Of a DNA stretch of 5,545 nucleotides, positions 5,169 through 5,545 are shown in pieces. Under the pieces are notes generated by a model. The model was not told the DNA's origin. It searched no databases and was given only the letters and a program-made list of their open reading frames with translations. Numbering within the stretch: position 1 is the stretch's first letter; every line of letters starts with the position of its first letter. A program made the translations under genes and the position numbers. Source of the stretch: Elusimicrobiota bacterium (lineage in GTDB: Bacteria; Elusimicrobiota; Elusimicrobia; Elusimicrobiales; UBA9959); the NCBI GenBank assembly GCA_003500765.1, contig DNQL01000256.1, positions 2,751 to 8,295 of the forward strand, given 5' to 3'.

Positions 5169-5545
5169 AGAACCTCTTCACGCCGACCTGTCCCGGCTTT
5201 ATCCCCAGCAGGGCGGTCGCAAGGGCGGAAAACCGCTCCGGGGCGTCACTGACGAAGAAACGGGCCGAACCGCGGCCGGAGCGGCGCAGCAGGCCCTCGC
5301 GGGAGAGCGTCTCTCGCACTGAGAGGGCGGCGGCTTCCGCAGAGTCAATTATATTAATTTTACGGCCCATGGCCCTGGCGATTATGTCCTTCAGCAGCGG
5401 GTAATGGGTGCAGCCGAGTATCAGGGAATCGTAACCTTTTCCGCGGTAGGGCGACAGGTATTCTTCGGCGGCCAGCCTGGTCAGGGCCGCGGCCCGGCGG
5501 CCGCGGGCGGGATCGCTCCAGCCTTCCTCGACGAGGGGAACGAAG
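5167..5545 (-). CDS. murI: Glutamate racemase, C-terminal part (5' end outside window)
   Basis: MurI interconverts L- and D-glutamate in the cytoplasm, supplying D-glutamate for peptidoglycan. The frame stays open to the right edge, giving 125 or more C-terminal residues of a protein normally about 260 long. An ATG at 5370 is internal, not the start: the residues before it carry the family core. FVPLVEEGW occurs at the window edge and LGCTHYPLL at about 5392-5418, whose Cys (codon 5410-5412) is the second of the two catalytic cysteines. IDSAEAAA and the C-terminal FFVSDAPERF and LLGIKPGQVGV also fit the family. The first catalytic Cys lies in the missing half. The gene appears to be an early gene of the operon that runs leftward; its promoter is beyond the window. 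Confidence 0.95.
   Translation of the reverse strand, partial: FVPLVEEGWSDPARGRRAAALTRLAAEEYLSPYRGKGYDSLILGCTHYPLLKDIIARAMGRKINIIDSAEAAALSVRETLSREGLLRRSGRGSARFFVSDAPERFSALATALLGIKPGQVGVKRF

Noticed and set aside
5167..5370. A separate 67-residue gene starting at the ATG 5370
   Set aside because: The frame continues upstream with FVPLVEEG and LGCTHYPLL, so this is the tail of glutamate racemase.
1..5545. CRISPR array, tRNA/rRNA, insertion sequence or prophage
   Set aside because: No spaced direct repeats, cloverleaf-like segments, transposase motifs, terminal inverted repeats or phage genes were seen on either strand.

Overview
The window is a densely packed stretch of a GC-rich bacterial chromosome with every supported gene on the minus strand. 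Read in the direction of transcription (right to left), it holds the 3' part of murI (glutamate racemase), a small exported protein of unknown function, a HicA-family mini-protein, a small lipoprotein, a ComB-family (2-phosphosulfolactate phosphatase-like) gene, queC, queE, a 101-residue CPCC/coiled-coil protein, a strong intrinsic terminator, and then a separately transcribed exported phospholipase D-superfamily protein.

The first eight genes look like one transcription unit. Intergenic gaps are 5 to 20 bases or negative. Three junctions are 4-base stop/start overlaps (hicA/lipoprotein GTGA, comB/queC GTGA, queC/queE ATGA), and comB overlaps the lipoprotein gene by up to 38 bases. The unit ends at a 9-bp hairpin followed by seven Ts at 1753-1781. 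A weaker hairpin plus T-run at 4761-4796 could trim transcription after the exported-protein gene. The phospholipase D gene lies beyond the strong terminator and needs its own promoter. The only candidate -10 sits so close to the ATG that the mRNA could be nearly leaderless.

Functionally, queE and queC make 7-carboxy-7-deazaguanine and then preQ0, the precursor of queuosine in tRNA. queD, folE, queF and tgt are not in the window. murI supplies D-glutamate for peptidoglycan. ComB homologues dephosphorylate 2-phospho-3-sulfolactate in coenzyme M synthesis, but their bacterial role is often unclear, and no comA or comC is present here. The exported proteins (PLD-like, 128-residue protein, lipoprotein) imply an envelope with periplasmic or secreted components, and the lipobox protein suggests a diderm-type envelope without proving it.

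The lineage cannot be fixed from the sequence. GC is high, yet ATA isoleucine codons are used fairly freely (for example in murI and the PLD gene). Together with the gene repertoire this could fit an uncultured phylum such as Elusimicrobiota, but that is only a guess. No RNA genes, insertion sequences, CRISPR arrays or phage genes were seen. The window is mostly ordinary housekeeping with several small uncharacterised proteins. The best leads are an orphan HicA-like protein with Tyr at the usual catalytic His position, and the translational coupling of a ComB homologue to queC-queE.
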